A stretch of 64,000 bases of DNA from CAVSKL01 sp963728475 [NCBI: Candidatus Eiseniibacteriota bacterium] (GCA_963728475.1 CAVSKL010000001.1:1984001-2048000); one strand, 5' to 3'. Shown: positions 53,301-62,983, counted from the stretch's first letter. The notes: a model not told the origin generated them from the letters alone. Program-made: numbers and translations.

Positions 53301-56300
53301 TCAGGACAGCAACAGCTCCAGGTCCTGGCGGGTGAGCCGGGGGCCGGCCCGCTGGTCGGCCCGGATGATCGACTCCGCCAGCTCCCGCTTGCTCTCCTGA
53401 AGCTCCAGGATGCGGTCCTCCACCGTGTCCTTGGCCACCAGCCGGTAGGCGAAGACGGGGCGGGTCTGGCCGATCCGGTGGGTCCGGTCGATGGCCTGCG
53501 CCTCCACCGCGGGGTTCCACCAGGGGTCGAGCAGGTACACGTACTCGGCGGCGGTGAGGTTCAGCCCCAGCCCACCCGCCTTCAGGCTGATGAGGAAGAG
53601 CGGGCAGCCGGGATCCTCCTGGAACCGGCGCACCACCTCGCCCCGGCGCCGGGTGCGCCCGTCCAGGTAGGCGTAGGGAACCCCCGCGGCGTCGAGCCGC
53701 TCCCGGACGATGGCGAGGAAGCTCGTGAACTGCGAGAACACCAGGGCCTTGTGGCCTTCGCCCAGGGTCTCCTCGAGGTGCGGGAGGAGCAGATCGATCT
53801 TGGCGCTCGCCTCGCCGCTCCGCTCCCGGTCGATCAGCCCGGGATGGCAGGCGGCCTGCCGGAGCCGGAGCAGCGCCTCCAGGATCTGGATGCGGGACCG
53901 CTCGATCCCCGCCTTCTCGATCCGCGAGCCGAGCGCGCTCCGGTAGTGGGCGAGAAGTTCGTCGTAGAGCCGCCGCTGGTCCCGCTTGAGTTCGCAGTGG
54001 AGGGTCTGCTCGGTCCGCTCCGGCAGCTCCCGGGCCACCTGGGCCTTGGTGCGGCGAAGGATGAAGGGGCGAAGCGCGCGGGCCAGGAGTTCCCGGGTCG
54101 CCTCGTCGGGCCCCCCCTCGGACCGGGTGATGGAGCGGAACGCGGCGGCCCTCCCCAGGACCCCCGGGTTCAGGAACTCGAAAAGGCTCCAGAGTTCGCC
54201 CAGGTGGTTCTCGATGGGGGTGCCGGAAAGCGCGAGGCGGCGGCGCCCGCGCAGGAGCCGCGCCGCCCGGGCGGCCTGGGTCTGCGCGTTCTTGACCGCC
54301 TGGGCCTCGTCGAGGATCACCACCTCGAACTCGGACTCCCGGAAGAGGGCCACGTCGCGCCGCAGCGTGCCGTAGGTGGTGATCACCACGTCGCAGCCGG
54401 TGAACGCGTCCGGGCCCCGCCGACGGGCGGGGCCGGCATGCTCCCGCCACCGGAGGTGCGGCACGAAGCGCGCGGCCTCGTCCTGCCAGTTGAACACCAG
54501 CGACCGCGGCGCCACCACCAGCGAGGGGTTCCGGTCCGGGGTGCGCCGCGGGAGCGAGGCGAGAAGCGCCAGGACCTGGATGGTCTTGCCCAGGCCCATG
54601 TCGTCGGCGAGGCAGCCGCCGAAGCCGAACCGGTCGAGAAAGCGGAACCATCCGAGGCCCTCGCGCTGGTAGTCCCGGAGCGTGCCCCGGAACGACGCGG
54701 GAGGATCCTCGGGGGCGACCCCGTCGAACTCCTGGAGTTCCTCGCGTACCCGCCGGAAGGTCGCGTCGGCCGCGACCTCGGACCCGGCGGGAAGGAGCAC
54801 GTCGAGAAGCCCGGCCTGCGACCGCCGGAACCGGATGGCCTCGTCCTCGGTCCGGCCCAGCCGGGCCAGGTGCTCGAAGCGACGGAGCCAGTCCTCGGGG
54901 AGGATGCCGAAGCCCCCGTCGCCCAGCCGCACCCAGTGCTCTCCGCTCCGCAGTGCCCGCAAAAGTTCCGGAAGCGGCGCGCTCTGGTCGCCGAAGTCCG
55001 CGCCCCCCTGGAGATCGAACCAGTCCACCCCCGACACCACCCGCGCCCGGAACGCCCCCGGCTGCCGGATGAGCTTCCCCTCGGCCTCCACCCGCCAGCC
55101 CTCGGCGAGAAGGTCGCGGGCGGCCTCGGGAAGGTTGCGGGAGGGCATCTCGAGCGGCGCATCCCCCGCGCCGGCCCCCCGGCTACGCAGGCAGCCGAGG
55201 GCGTGGAGCCGGCGGAGGGCGTTGTTCTCCGCCTCCACGTCCCGGAGCACGATGCGGCGCGCGGCCGGATCGACCGGGTCGCCGGCGGGGTCGTCCACCT
55301 CCAGGACCGCTCCCGGGTACTCGAACCGGAGCCGGCACCGGAGCCGGGAACCGCCCTTGGTGCGGCGGCCGGGGGCGGCCGACACCTGGAGACGGAACTC
55401 GGGGACGGCGCGCACCGTCTCGAACCCCGCTTCCTCGGGGAGGTCAAGCGGAGGGTGGGGGCGGACGGCGTGGAAGCGGGTCAAGAACGGACCGAGGTCC
55501 TCGCGGGGGATGGCGACGCCGCCGGTCCGGCGAAGGAGCGCGGCCCAGGCGAACCCTCCGTGGTCGTTGAAGGGGGCGGCGTGGTCGTCCAGGAGGAGCG
55601 CTCCCCCGGCCAGGAGCAGGAGCGGCCGGCCCAGCTCCAGGACCTCGTCCCCCCGGTGGAGCGAGCCGCTCAGGCGGTACCCCGCGCCCCCCTCGGCCGG
55701 CGTGAGCGCGGTCCGGAACTCCCACCGCCCCGCTCCCGGCTCCCAGCGGAGCGGTTCGGCGGGGAGGATGTCGTCGCCGGCAGCGCCCAGGAAGCAGCGG
55801 CCGGTGCGGCAGAGAAGCGGGAGGATGGTGTCCGCGGACCAGGCGGGGAGGGTGCTTCGATCCGGGCCGCTGGGGCGGGTCCGGTACCGGTAGCCCTGGG
55901 AGCCCGGCCGGTCGGAGGCGTCGGGGTCGGCAAGGAGGAGGCTCCCGATCCGCCGGTCGTCGGCGTCCAGCGCGGACTCCTCGCGGGCCGGGTCCCGGAC
56001 CGGTTTCGGTTTCCCCCAGGAGCCGTCGCGCCGTCTCTCCTGGACCGAGACCACCACGGCAAGGTCGCCGAGGAGGGCGGACTCCTCGACGTCGATCCGG
56101 TACACCAGGCGCCGCTCCAGGTCGCGCGGCGCCCGGGGGGTTCCGTTCGCCCCCTCGACGGTGTCGACGGCGTCCCGCCAATCCGGGGCGGCGCGGGTTC
56201 CGGCCCCCATCCCCCGGCCGCCCCCGCCCAGTGCCCGGGGCTCCCCGTCCTCCTCCGAGGCCTCGGGCGAGGTGCGCCGGGGCGACACGGTAGCCTGGGC

Positions 56301-56687
56301 GTCCTCCCCCCCGTCGCCCTCGAAGTCGTCGCCGGCGTCGAAGATCTCCTGGTAGAGGTCGCCGGTGTCGACGGTGACGTAGCCGGGAGGGTCCCCGGCG
56401 GGGCCTACCAGGAGGCCCGCGTCGGCGGCCGAGCGGAGCACGGCCCAGATGTGCTTGCAGAGGTCCATCTCCCGCACGAAGTAGGGGCAGGAGCAGGCGG
56501 CCCGGATGGTAGTGCCGGAGCGCTCCAGGGTGACCGGGTAGCGCGCGGTGCCCTGGACGGACGCCTTCACCCGGTGGGGGGCGCGTTCCTCGAGGGTCAC
56601 CCGCCCGCGGTCGAGGTAGGTCTCGCCCCGGGCCCGGACTGCCGCCCGGAAGCAGTTCCGAACGGAGGTCGGAAGAGGGGAGTTCAC
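53301..56687 (-). CDS. SWIM zinc finger plus SNF2-family helicase
   Basis: Double-stranded-DNA translocase of the bacterial SNF2/HepA family, 1128 residues. A SWIM zinc finger, CSCPYFVREMDLCKHIWAVL (about 64-83), lies near the N-terminus, followed by a low-complexity acidic stretch and a family-typical middle region. The ATPase core starts about 670: motif I CLADDMGLGKTIQVL, motif II VVILDEAQAVKN (DEAQ), motif III LALSGTPIENHLGELWSLFEF, helicase-C motifs FSQFTSFLAIVRERL and YLDGRTRRRGEVV, and motif VI QAIDRTHRIGQTRPVFAYRL. Such proteins remodel DNA-protein or RNA polymerase complexes. Start ATG 56687 lies 13 bp after the cystathionine beta-synthase stop on the same strand, so the two are co-transcribed, although no functional link is obvious. 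Confidence 0.93.
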   Translation of the reverse strand: MNSPLPTSVRNCFRAAVRARGETYLDRGRVTLEERAPHRVKASVQGTARYPVTLERSGTTIRAACSCPYFVREMDLCKHIWAVLRSAADAGLLVGPAGDPPGYVTVDTGDLYQEIFDAGDDFEGDGGEDAQATVSPRRTSPEASEEDGEPRALGGGGRGMGAGTRAAPDWRDAVDTVEGANGTPRAPRDLERRLVYRIDVEESALLGDLAVVVSVQERRRDGSWGKPKPVRDPAREESALDADDRRIGSLLLADPDASDRPGSQGYRYRTRPSGPDRSTLPAWSADTILPLLCRTGRCFLGAAGDDILPAEPLRWEPGAGRWEFRTALTPAEGGAGYRLSGSLHRGDEVLELGRPLLLLAGGALLLDDHAAPFNDHGGFAWAALLRRTGGVAIPREDLGPFLTRFHAVRPHPPLDLPEEAGFETVRAVPEFRLQVSAAPGRRTKGGSRLRCRLRFEYPGAVLEVDDPAGDPVDPAARRIVLRDVEAENNALRRLHALGCLRSRGAGAGDAPLEMPSRNLPEAARDLLAEGWRVEAEGKLIRQPGAFRARVVSGVDWFDLQGGADFGDQSAPLPELLRALRSGEHWVRLGDGGFGILPEDWLRRFEHLARLGRTEDEAIRFRRSQAGLLDVLLPAGSEVAADATFRRVREELQEFDGVAPEDPPASFRGTLRDYQREGLGWFRFLDRFGFGGCLADDMGLGKTIQVLALLASLPRRTPDRNPSLVVAPRSLVFNWQDEAARFVPHLRWREHAGPARRRGPDAFTGCDVVITTYGTLRRDVALFRESEFEVVILDEAQAVKNAQTQAARAARLLRGRRRLALSGTPIENHLGELWSLFEFLNPGVLGRAAAFRSITRSEGGPDEATRELLARALRPFILRRTKAQVARELPERTEQTLHCELKRDQRRLYDELLAHYRSALGSRIEKAGIERSRIQILEALLRLRQAACHPGLIDRERSGEASAKIDLLLPHLEETLGEGHKALVFSQFTSFLAIVRERLDAAGVPYAYLDGRTRRRGEVVRRFQEDPGCPLFLISLKAGGLGLNLTAAEYVYLLDPWWNPAVEAQAIDRTHRIGQTRPVFAYRLVAKDTVEDRILELQESKRELAESIIRADQRAGPRLTRQDLELLLS

Positions 56688-56700
56688 GTATCGAAGCGCC

Positions 56701-58050
56701 TCAACCCGCCATCAGATACTCGACCAGGTCGATCTTGGTGAGGATCTGGCGTGGACGCTTGTCGCCGTCCACGATCACCACCCCCGGGGCCTGCTCGAAC
56801 AGGGTGCCGAGCGCGCTCAGGGGGGTGTTGGCCTGCACGGTGGGGACGCTTCGTTCCATGATGTCGCCCACCACCACCTCGGCTTCCTTCTGGCCGCTCC
56901 CGAGATGGCGGAGGAGGTCCTCCTCGGTGAGCATGCCGGCCAGGACGCCTCCCCGGGTGATGGGGATCTGGCTGATGCTCTCCGCCCGCATGCGGGCGAT
57001 GGCGTCGGCGAGGGGGCGGTCGTGCTCCAGGGTCACCAGCTCGCGTCCGGCGGGCTTGGCCGCGGCGAGGTCGCCCACGTCCCCGTCCAGGACCGGGCTG
57101 CCGGTGAAGTGGTTGGCGCGCATCCAGGCGTCGTCCACGAACTTGGTCATGTAGTTGCGGACGCCGTCCGCGAGGATGAGCACGCAGTTGGCCCCGGGGC
57201 CGAGCTTCTTGGCCTCGTGGAGGCCCGCGAAGAGCACGCTTCCCGAGCTTCCGCCCACCAGGAGCCCCTCCTCGCGGATGAGCCGGCGGGCGAGGAGGAA
57301 GCTCTCGCGGTCGGTGGTCTTGACCCACACGTCCACCAGGTCGCGGTCGAGGACGTCGGGGATGAAGTCGTAGCCGATCCCCTCCACCTTGTAGGTGGCC
57401 ACCAGGTCGCCGCCCCCCAGGATGGAGCCCACCGGGTCCGCCCCCACGATCACGCAGCCGGGCGCGGCCTCCTTGAGCTTCTGCGCCACCCCGGTGACGG
57501 TGCCGCCGGTGCCGGCGCCGATCACCACCATGTCCACTTTGCCGTCGAGGTCGTCCAGGATCTCCTGGCCGGTCCCCTCGTAATGGGCGAGCGGGTTGGA
57601 GGGGTTGGAGTACTGGTCGAGGATGTGAGCGTTGGGAAGCTCCTTCTGGAGCCGCCGGGCCACCGAGATGTGGCTCTCGGGATCGTCGAAGGCGGCTTCG
57701 GTGGGGGTGCGGATGATCTCGGCGCCGAGCGCCTCCAGCACCACCTGCTTTTCCCGCGACATCTTCTCCGGCATGGTGATGATGACCCGGTAGCCCTTGA
57801 CCGCTCCGGCCAGGGCGATCCCGATCCCGGTGTTGCCGCTGGTGGGCTCGATCAGGGTGTCGCCGGGCCGGATCCGCCCCTGCTTCTCCGCGTCGATCAC
57901 CATCCGGTATCCGATCCGGTCCTTGAGCGACCCCCCCGGATTCAGGAACTCGCACTTGGCGTAGAGGTTGCATTTCAGACCCGCGCCCAGGCGATGGAGG
58001 CGGACGAGCGGAGTGCGGCCGATGGCTTCCAGGATGGTGTCGAGGAGCAT
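56701..58050 (-). CDS. Cystathionine beta-synthase (PLP domain plus tandem CBS motifs)
   Basis: PLP enzyme of the beta family condensing serine (or O-acetylserine) with homocysteine or sulfide; 449 residues. The PLP Lys is in NPGGSLKDRIGYRMV, the phosphate loop in GAGTGGTVTGVAQKLKE, and SGNTGIGIALAGAVKGY is the substrate loop. The ligand-sensing CBS pair follows: GVGDLAAAKPAG-type linker, DRPLADAIARMRAESISQIP and VGDIMERSVPTVQANTPLSA. No N-terminal heme domain is present. The C-terminal CBS pair favours cystathionine beta-synthase over cysteine synthase. Start ATG 58050; the upstream 208 bp contain GC-rich hairpins that probably end the preceding minus-strand gene. Confidence 0.9.
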   Translation of the reverse strand: MLLDTILEAIGRTPLVRLHRLGAGLKCNLYAKCEFLNPGGSLKDRIGYRMVIDAEKQGRIRPGDTLIEPTSGNTGIGIALAGAVKGYRVIITMPEKMSREKQVVLEALGAEIIRTPTEAAFDDPESHISVARRLQKELPNAHILDQYSNPSNPLAHYEGTGQEILDDLDGKVDMVVIGAGTGGTVTGVAQKLKEAAPGCVIVGADPVGSILGGGDLVATYKVEGIGYDFIPDVLDRDLVDVWVKTTDRESFLLARRLIREEGLLVGGSSGSVLFAGLHEAKKLGPGANCVLILADGVRNYMTKFVDDAWMRANHFTGSPVLDGDVGDLAAAKPAGRELVTLEHDRPLADAIARMRAESISQIPITRGGVLAGMLTEEDLLRHLGSGQKEAEVVVGDIMERSVPTVQANTPLSALGTLFEQAPGVVIVDGDKRPRQILTKIDLVEYLMAG

Positions 58051-58183
58051 GGGTCTCTCCGGGTGTCGAAGTGGGTGACGGGGCGAAGGCGGGGCCCTCG
58101 CCGGGATCGAAGGAGTATACGGGTTCCGGGGGGAGGTGCGCGACGCCGGACCCGCGCCGCGGTCCGGGGCCTCGGGCGGGGGT

Positions 58184-58212
58184 GGGGCGCCGGAGGGTTC
58201 CCCCGGCGCCCC
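58184..58212 (-). terminator. Hairpin downstream of the 58259 gene
   Basis: A perfect 10-bp stem (58184-58193 with 58203-58212) with a 9-nt loop. A second GC hairpin lies close by at about 58224-58242. No T-run; these probably separate the unknown secreted protein from the cystathionine beta-synthase gene. Confidence 0.4.
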
Positions 58213-58258
58213 GATCGCCCGGGACGCGCCCCGGGGGGGCGCGGCGGGACGGAGCCGG

Positions 58259-58873
58259 TTATCTGGCCAGGTAGACCGCGATCACCGCTTTCTCGGTGCG
58301 GGCGCGCACCACCATCTGCACGTGCGACACCTTGCGCCCGTCCGGGAAGTCGAGGAGCCGGTAGGTCCCCTCGCCCAGGGTCTTGTCGTTGAAGTCGATC
58401 ACCTGCGAGTCGCCGTTCTCGAACACCACCTCGGCGAAGCTCACCTGGGCGGTGCCGGTGAGATGGAACACCAGGCGGTCGCCCCGCTCGCCCACCGCGT
58501 AGGTGGTCTCGGTCCAGTCGTCGTCGCGATCGAAGGTGTCGGTGTCCTGCCAGACCAGGACGTCCCCGGCCGGCAGCACCACCACCGCGGGCCGGAACGC
58601 CACCGAGGCCAGGTAGCGCCGGGGAGTGGGCACCAGGAGCCGCCCCCGGAGCGGATGGACGTAGACCTCGGGGAGGGCGCGGTGAAGCGGCCATCCCCGG
58701 CGAACCACGACCTTGGCGCGGGGGCCGCGGTGATGGACGACCACGGTCCGGCCGCGGGGGCCGTGGCGGACCACCGTGCGTCCGGCCCAGGCGGGGGGCG
58801 TGGCGAGGGCCAGGGTGAACGCGACCAGCGCGGCGAGGCCGCCGCCGGCAAGACGGCGCGTTGGATGGGACAT
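58259..58873 (-). CDS. Secreted protein of unknown function
   Basis: I do not recognise this 204-residue protein. Residues 1-30 form a signal peptide (GGGLAALVAFTLALATPPAWA). Next is a strongly basic, His/Arg/Val-rich stretch (RTVVRHGPRGRTVVVHHRG), then a beta-rich C-terminal domain (VLVWQDTDTFDRDDDWTETT, FAEVVFENGDSQVIDFND, VSHVQMVVRARTEKAVIAVY). The second half resembles small periplasmic proteins that bind or shape envelope components, but I cannot name a family. It is on the same strand as cystathionine beta-synthase, with hairpins between. Start ATG 58873 is the only good one. Confidence 0.7.
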   Translation of the reverse strand: MSHPTRRLAGGGLAALVAFTLALATPPAWAGRTVVRHGPRGRTVVVHHRGPRAKVVVRRGWPLHRALPEVYVHPLRGRLLVPTPRRYLASVAFRPAVVVLPAGDVLVWQDTDTFDRDDDWTETTYAVGERGDRLVFHLTGTAQVSFAEVVFENGDSQVIDFNDKTLGEGTYRLLDFPDGRKVSHVQMVVRARTEKAVIAVYLAR

Positions 58874-58981
58874 GCTGGGATCTCCTCAGTTGGGGTCTCG
58901 GCGGGCGGATGCCGCCGCGGGTACGGAGGTCACTCAGATACCGCAAAATGAACCACAGGACGGCGGGATTGCGCCAGTGCC

Positions 58982-59827
58982 CTAGCGGCCGCTCCCGTAA
59001 CGGGACTTCACCCGCCCCCAGGTCTGCGGGGACGCCGGGGTGAGGCTGCACAACATGTCGTTGATGTCGTCCATATAGGTGAGGAAAAGGACCTGGAGCG
59101 ACTGCTGCAGTTGTTCCGAGGCCCCGGCGAGGAAGGCGGCGCGGGCGCCGGGATCCTCCTCGAGGGCGGTGACCAGGCAGGTATCGTCGCGGACCTCGAG
59201 GAGGTCGGGCTCCACCGTCACGGTGAAGCTCTGGGAGACCGGCGCGAGGCGCGTGCAGCCGGAGACGGTGAGCACCTGGAATTCGCCGGAGATCGACGCG
59301 GCGGCATGCAGGTACCCGTCGCCGGCGACCTCGCCCGAGGCCGGCTCCCCGGGGCAGCCCCCATGGTGGGCGCGGGTGGTCCGGAAGCGGACGTAGAGGT
59401 CGGGAGCGTCGAAACCCGCCCCCGCGGCAAGGCCGCCCAGAGCGGCGCCGGCCGAGCCGGCGTTGGCGCAGCCGAAACGGGTGACTCCCGGCGGAGGCGA
59501 GGGGAGGGGATCGGCCCAGGGATCGGCGGGAGCGCAGAAGGCGAAGCCGGTGACCTGGACGGTGACCTCGATCGAGTCCAGGCATGCGGGGGGCGGGGCC
59601 GGGTTCGGGGCGAGGCAGACCAGGGAGGGGTAGGAGAGGTCGATCTCGTTCCCGTTCATGCCGTTCAGGATGGTCTGGATGCTCCCCGCGATCTGGTCGG
59701 AGAGATCGGCGCGGGCGGGCGCGGAAACGCCGAGGCCGCCCAGGGCGGCCAGGGCCAAGGCGCCCCGGGCCCCCCGGAGGCGGCGCCGCCGGGCGGCCTG
59801 GGGGGGACGGTCCTGGATTCGGCCCAT
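58982..59827 (-). CDS. Secreted Cys-rich protein of unknown function
   Basis: Unrecognised exported protein of 281 residues. ATG 59827 has GGAGGT at about 7-nt spacing. An arginine-rich N-terminus and hydrophobic core (RGALALAALGGLGVSAPARA) form the signal. The mature part contains eight or more Cys (SLVCLAPNP, PPACLDSIEV, FAFCAPADPW, GCANAG, GGCPGEP, VSGCTRLAP, DTCLVTAL, DMLCSLTP), consistent with disulfides, and alternating beta segments (EFQVLTVSGCTRLAPV). The C-terminus is helical (AAFLAGASEQLQQSLQVLFL). It precedes the 58259 gene by about 100 bp on the same strand; they may form a unit of envelope proteins. Confidence 0.72.
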   Translation of the reverse strand: MGRIQDRPPQAARRRRLRGARGALALAALGGLGVSAPARADLSDQIAGSIQTILNGMNGNEIDLSYPSLVCLAPNPAPPPACLDSIEVTVQVTGFAFCAPADPWADPLPSPPPGVTRFGCANAGSAGAALGGLAAGAGFDAPDLYVRFRTTRAHHGGCPGEPASGEVAGDGYLHAAASISGEFQVLTVSGCTRLAPVSQSFTVTVEPDLLEVRDDTCLVTALEEDPGARAAFLAGASEQLQQSLQVLFLTYMDDINDMLCSLTPASPQTWGRVKSRYGSGR

Positions 59828-60163
59828 GACGGCACCTCCGGCCGGGGGGAAGACGGAGCCGGGAAAGGCTCCGGGGACCCCGGTCCGGCCGAAGTCTAGC
59901 ACTCCCTCCAAGGGCTGCATCCGGGTCCTGGCGGCCCCCTCGATCGTCGGTAATTTTGACATTTAGTGTCATCATTTCGAAGTAATTTGGAATCACAGAG
60001 CGAATTCATTTGGTCGGCGATGGGACGAAGCCTATTCTCCCCCTCACGCGCCGACGCTTGCGCGAAGCCCGGCGGGAGAGCCTCAGCTCGCGCCGGGAGT
60101 TTCCCGTGTGAGGCAGCACCCGAGCGGTTTTTCATCCGTCCACGGGACAGTGGGGGACAATCC
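59828..60163. other. 336-base divergent region with the S8 protease promoter and leader
   Basis: Between the Cys-rich protein (minus) and the S8 protease (plus). The section 59950-60010 is strikingly AT-rich for this genome and holds the promoter. The leader contains a stem (60068-60074 with 60091-60097, plus an inner 3-bp helix). I see no riboswitch match. Confidence 0.5.
59956..59971 (+). promoter_or_regulatory. TTGACA box overlapping an inverted repeat (TGACA-N5-TGTCA)
   Basis: A consensus TTGACA at 59956-59961 overlaps TGACA (59957-59961) paired with TGTCA (59967-59971). This looks like a promoter with a regulator site over its -35. A -10 box at standard spacing is not clear (TAATTT lies about 21 bp downstream). 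Confidence 0.5.
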
Positions 60164-62983
60164 ATGCGACTTCGGTCATTCCCGCTCCTGACGCTCCTTG
60201 CCCTTCTCGCCCTGACCGCCTCCCAGGCTTTCGCTCAGACCTCCAAGCTCAGCCCCCGTGCCCGGGTGGCGGTGGCCCAGCTTCGGGGCGGCGCGGACCC
60301 GCGCCAGATGATCGAGCTCAACGGGGCGCCGGTGAACGAGTCGGGCGATCTGGACGTGTTCATTCGCGGCAACGTCACCCGCGCCGAACTCGAGGCGGCG
60401 GGCGTGGTCGTCCGCACCGAGATTCCGGGAGGCATCTTCACCGCCTTCGTGCCGCTGTCGGCGATCGACGCGGTGGAGGCGATGGCCGGGGTCGAGCGAA
60501 TCGAGGGCGCGGTCCAGCTCCACGAGAACCTCGACGTCTCGGTTCCGACCACCAAGGCCGACATCCAGCGTAGCGCGGGCCCGGCCTTCACCGGCGCCAA
60601 CGGCGCCGGGGTCCTGGTCGGCGACATCGACACCGGGATCTCGTTCAGTCATGACGACTTCAAGGACGCGGGGGGCAACACCCGCATCCTCCGCATCTGG
60701 GACCAGACCGACGCGGTCGGCCCCAACCCCTCGAGCTACGCCTACGGCTCCGAGTGGTTCCCGGCCGACATCAACGCCGGCACCGGGGTCTGCCGCGAGC
60801 GGGACACCAACGGCCACGGCACCCACGTGATGGGGATCGCGGCCGGCGACGGCTCCGCGACCGGGGGCTCCATCCCCGCCTTCACCTACGTGGGCATGGC
60901 TCCGCAGGCCGACATCGTCGAGGTGAAGTCGGATCTGACCGACACCCACATCATCGACGGGCTTTCCTACTTCTTCGGTCTGGCCACCGGCCTGGGCCAG
61001 AACGCGGTGATGAACATGTCGTTCGGCGGCCAGTACGGCCCCCACGACGGCACCGACGCCTTCGAGTCCGCGATCTCGGCCCTCACCGGCCCCGGCCGCA
61101 TCGTGTGCGTATCCGCCGGCAACGAGGGGGGGAGCACCTCCCCCCTCTACCACATCCACGCCTCCGGGAACGCGATCTTCCCCAACCCGGCCAGCGTGAC
61201 CATGACCGCCTCGGGTTCGGGCAACGGGCGCATCATCGGCTTCGACGGGTACTACGAATCGACCGAGGCCATGGACGTGACCATCACCGGCCCCGGCTCC
61301 TTCGGTTCGACCGGCCCCATCAGCCTCGGCGGGATCAACGCCGCCTATCCCGGCGTGCCGATGGGAACCGGCACCACCAAGTGCTACGTGTACGTGGAGA
61401 ACGGCGCGTTCCTCACCAGCACCAACGCCCGCGAGGTCTACGTCGAGATCCGGGGCGGCTCCACCGGGTCCACCTTCAACGGGACCTGGACGTTCACCTT
61501 CACCCCCACCGCGGCGCCGGGCGCCGCCAACGGGCGCTTCGACCTTTGGCGGTTCTACACCAGCACCACCGCGATCGCCGCCAACTTCGCGACCGGAATC
61601 GAGGACGCGCGCTTGGTCGGCGAACCCGGCTGCGCCACCGGCGTCATCACCTGCGGGGCCTGGGTCACCAAGACCGGCTGGACCAACTGCGCCGGCCTGG
61701 GGATCTCCTACAGCGCGACCACGCCGCCGACCACGGTCGGGGGGCGGGCGGTGTTCTCCAGCAACGGACCCACCCGGGACGGCCGGTTGAAGCCGGAGAT
61801 CACCGCGCCCGGCCAGGCGATCGGCTCCGCGCGCACCCTGGACGTTACCCTCGGGAGCTGCACCACCTCCAGCACCTGGTACTCGTACCTGAACGACAAC
61901 CGGATGCACATCATCAACCAGGGAACGAGCATGGCCGCGCCGCATGTGACCGGCGCGGTGGCGCTCCTCATGCAGAAGTTCGGGGCGCTCTCCCAGGCCC
62001 AGATCATGACCAAGCTGACTGCCCTGGCCCTGGTCGACGCCAACACCGGCGCGGTGCCCAACTCCGACTGGGGAGCCGGCAAGCTCCGGGTGGACGTCAC
62101 CGATCCCGTCGTCACCGTGACCGGCCCCAACGGGGGAGAGACGATCTACGTGGGGATGCCCCACGCCATGACCTGGAACGCCAGCGATCCGGTCTGGAGC
62201 GGCGTGGCCAGCGTGGACCTGCGGCTCTCCCGGGACGGCGGCTCGACCTGGGAGGACATCGCGCTCGGCGCCGGCAACACCGGAAGCTATCCCTGGCTGG
62301 TGACCAACCCGCCCACCCCCAACGCCGTCTTCCGGGTGACCGCGCACGACGTGGCCGACAACACCGGCTCCGACGACTCCGACGCGATCTTCACCATCGC
62401 CAACACCCCGGTTCCGGTGGCGCTGGAGGTGTTCAGCGCCGAGCCGACCGACTCCGGCGTGAAGGTGAGCTGGAAGTACGCGGATCCCGCCACCTTCGTG
62501 GACACCTACGTGGAGCGGGGAACGGCGAGCGAGGGGCCCTGGACGCGGGTCCAGTCCCCGGTCTCGGTCACCGGCGCGGTGGCCTCGGTGGTGGATGCGG
62601 CCGGCGAGACCGGCACGACCTACTACTACCGTCTGCAGGCCACCGACCGGAACGGCACCCTGAACGCGTTCGGTCCGATCTCGGCGGTGGCCGGGCGGCC
62701 GATCACCGCGTTCGCGCTGCTCCCGGCGTGGCCGAATCCGGCTCACGGGTCGGCCCGGGTGGACTTCGCGGTGCCGCGCGACTCGCACGTATCGCTCAAG
62801 GTGTTCGACATCAAGGGGCGGCTGGTCTCGACCCTGGCCGACCGGGACTACGCTCCCGGCCGCTACCAGACCGAGTGGGACGGGCGCTCCGGCGACGGCG
62901 GCCAGGCCGCCAACGGGGTGTACTTCATCCACCTGGTGACCCCGGGCCGGAGCTTCGTCCAGCGGGTGGTGATGTCGCGGTAA
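60164..62983 (+). CDS. Subtilisin-like S8 serine protease with Fn3 and C-terminal sorting domain
   Basis: Secreted peptidase of 939 residues. ATG 60164 begins a signal peptide (FPLLTLLALLALTASQAFA). A propeptide-like segment (about 25-130) precedes the S8 domain. The catalytic triad is Asp156 in GDIDTGISFSHDDF, His218 in NGHGTHVMGIA and Ser589 in INQGTSMAAPHVTGA; the oxyanion Asn is in CVSAGNEGG. A PPC/jelly-roll-like insert lies between His and Ser (about 345-490). After 610 come an Ig-like/Fn3 region (TVTGPNGGETIYVG, VKVSWKYADPATFVDTYVER) and a sorting domain (LLPAWPNPAHGSARVDFAVP ... GVYFIHLVTPGRSFVQRV). A promoter with an inverted repeat precedes it and a hairpin follows, so it is probably monocistronic. 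It would degrade proteins at the surface or in the medium. Confidence 0.93.
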   Translation: MRLRSFPLLTLLALLALTASQAFAQTSKLSPRARVAVAQLRGGADPRQMIELNGAPVNESGDLDVFIRGNVTRAELEAAGVVVRTEIPGGIFTAFVPLSAIDAVEAMAGVERIEGAVQLHENLDVSVPTTKADIQRSAGPAFTGANGAGVLVGDIDTGISFSHDDFKDAGGNTRILRIWDQTDAVGPNPSSYAYGSEWFPADINAGTGVCRERDTNGHGTHVMGIAAGDGSATGGSIPAFTYVGMAPQADIVEVKSDLTDTHIIDGLSYFFGLATGLGQNAVMNMSFGGQYGPHDGTDAFESAISALTGPGRIVCVSAGNEGGSTSPLYHIHASGNAIFPNPASVTMTASGSGNGRIIGFDGYYESTEAMDVTITGPGSFGSTGPISLGGINAAYPGVPMGTGTTKCYVYVENGAFLTSTNAREVYVEIRGGSTGSTFNGTWTFTFTPTAAPGAANGRFDLWRFYTSTTAIAANFATGIEDARLVGEPGCATGVITCGAWVTKTGWTNCAGLGISYSATTPPTTVGGRAVFSSNGPTRDGRLKPEITAPGQAIGSARTLDVTLGSCTTSSTWYSYLNDNRMHIINQGTSMAAPHVTGAVALLMQKFGALSQAQIMTKLTALALVDANTGAVPNSDWGAGKLRVDVTDPVVTVTGPNGGETIYVGMPHAMTWNASDPVWSGVASVDLRLSRDGGSTWEDIALGAGNTGSYPWLVTNPPTPNAVFRVTAHDVADNTGSDDSDAIFTIANTPVPVALEVFSAEPTDSGVKVSWKYADPATFVDTYVERGTASEGPWTRVQSPVSVTGAVASVVDAAGETGTTYYYRLQATDRNGTLNAFGPISAVAGRPITAFALLPAWPNPAHGSARVDFAVPRDSHVSLKVFDIKGRLVSTLADRDYAPGRYQTEWDGRSGDGGQAANGVYFIHLVTPGRSFVQRVVMSR

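Noticed and set aside
59970-60160. Possible riboswitch in the S8 protease leader.
   Set aside because: The stem and GC-rich loops do not match the c-di-GMP or glycine riboswitch consensus I know, and the downstream gene fits neither.
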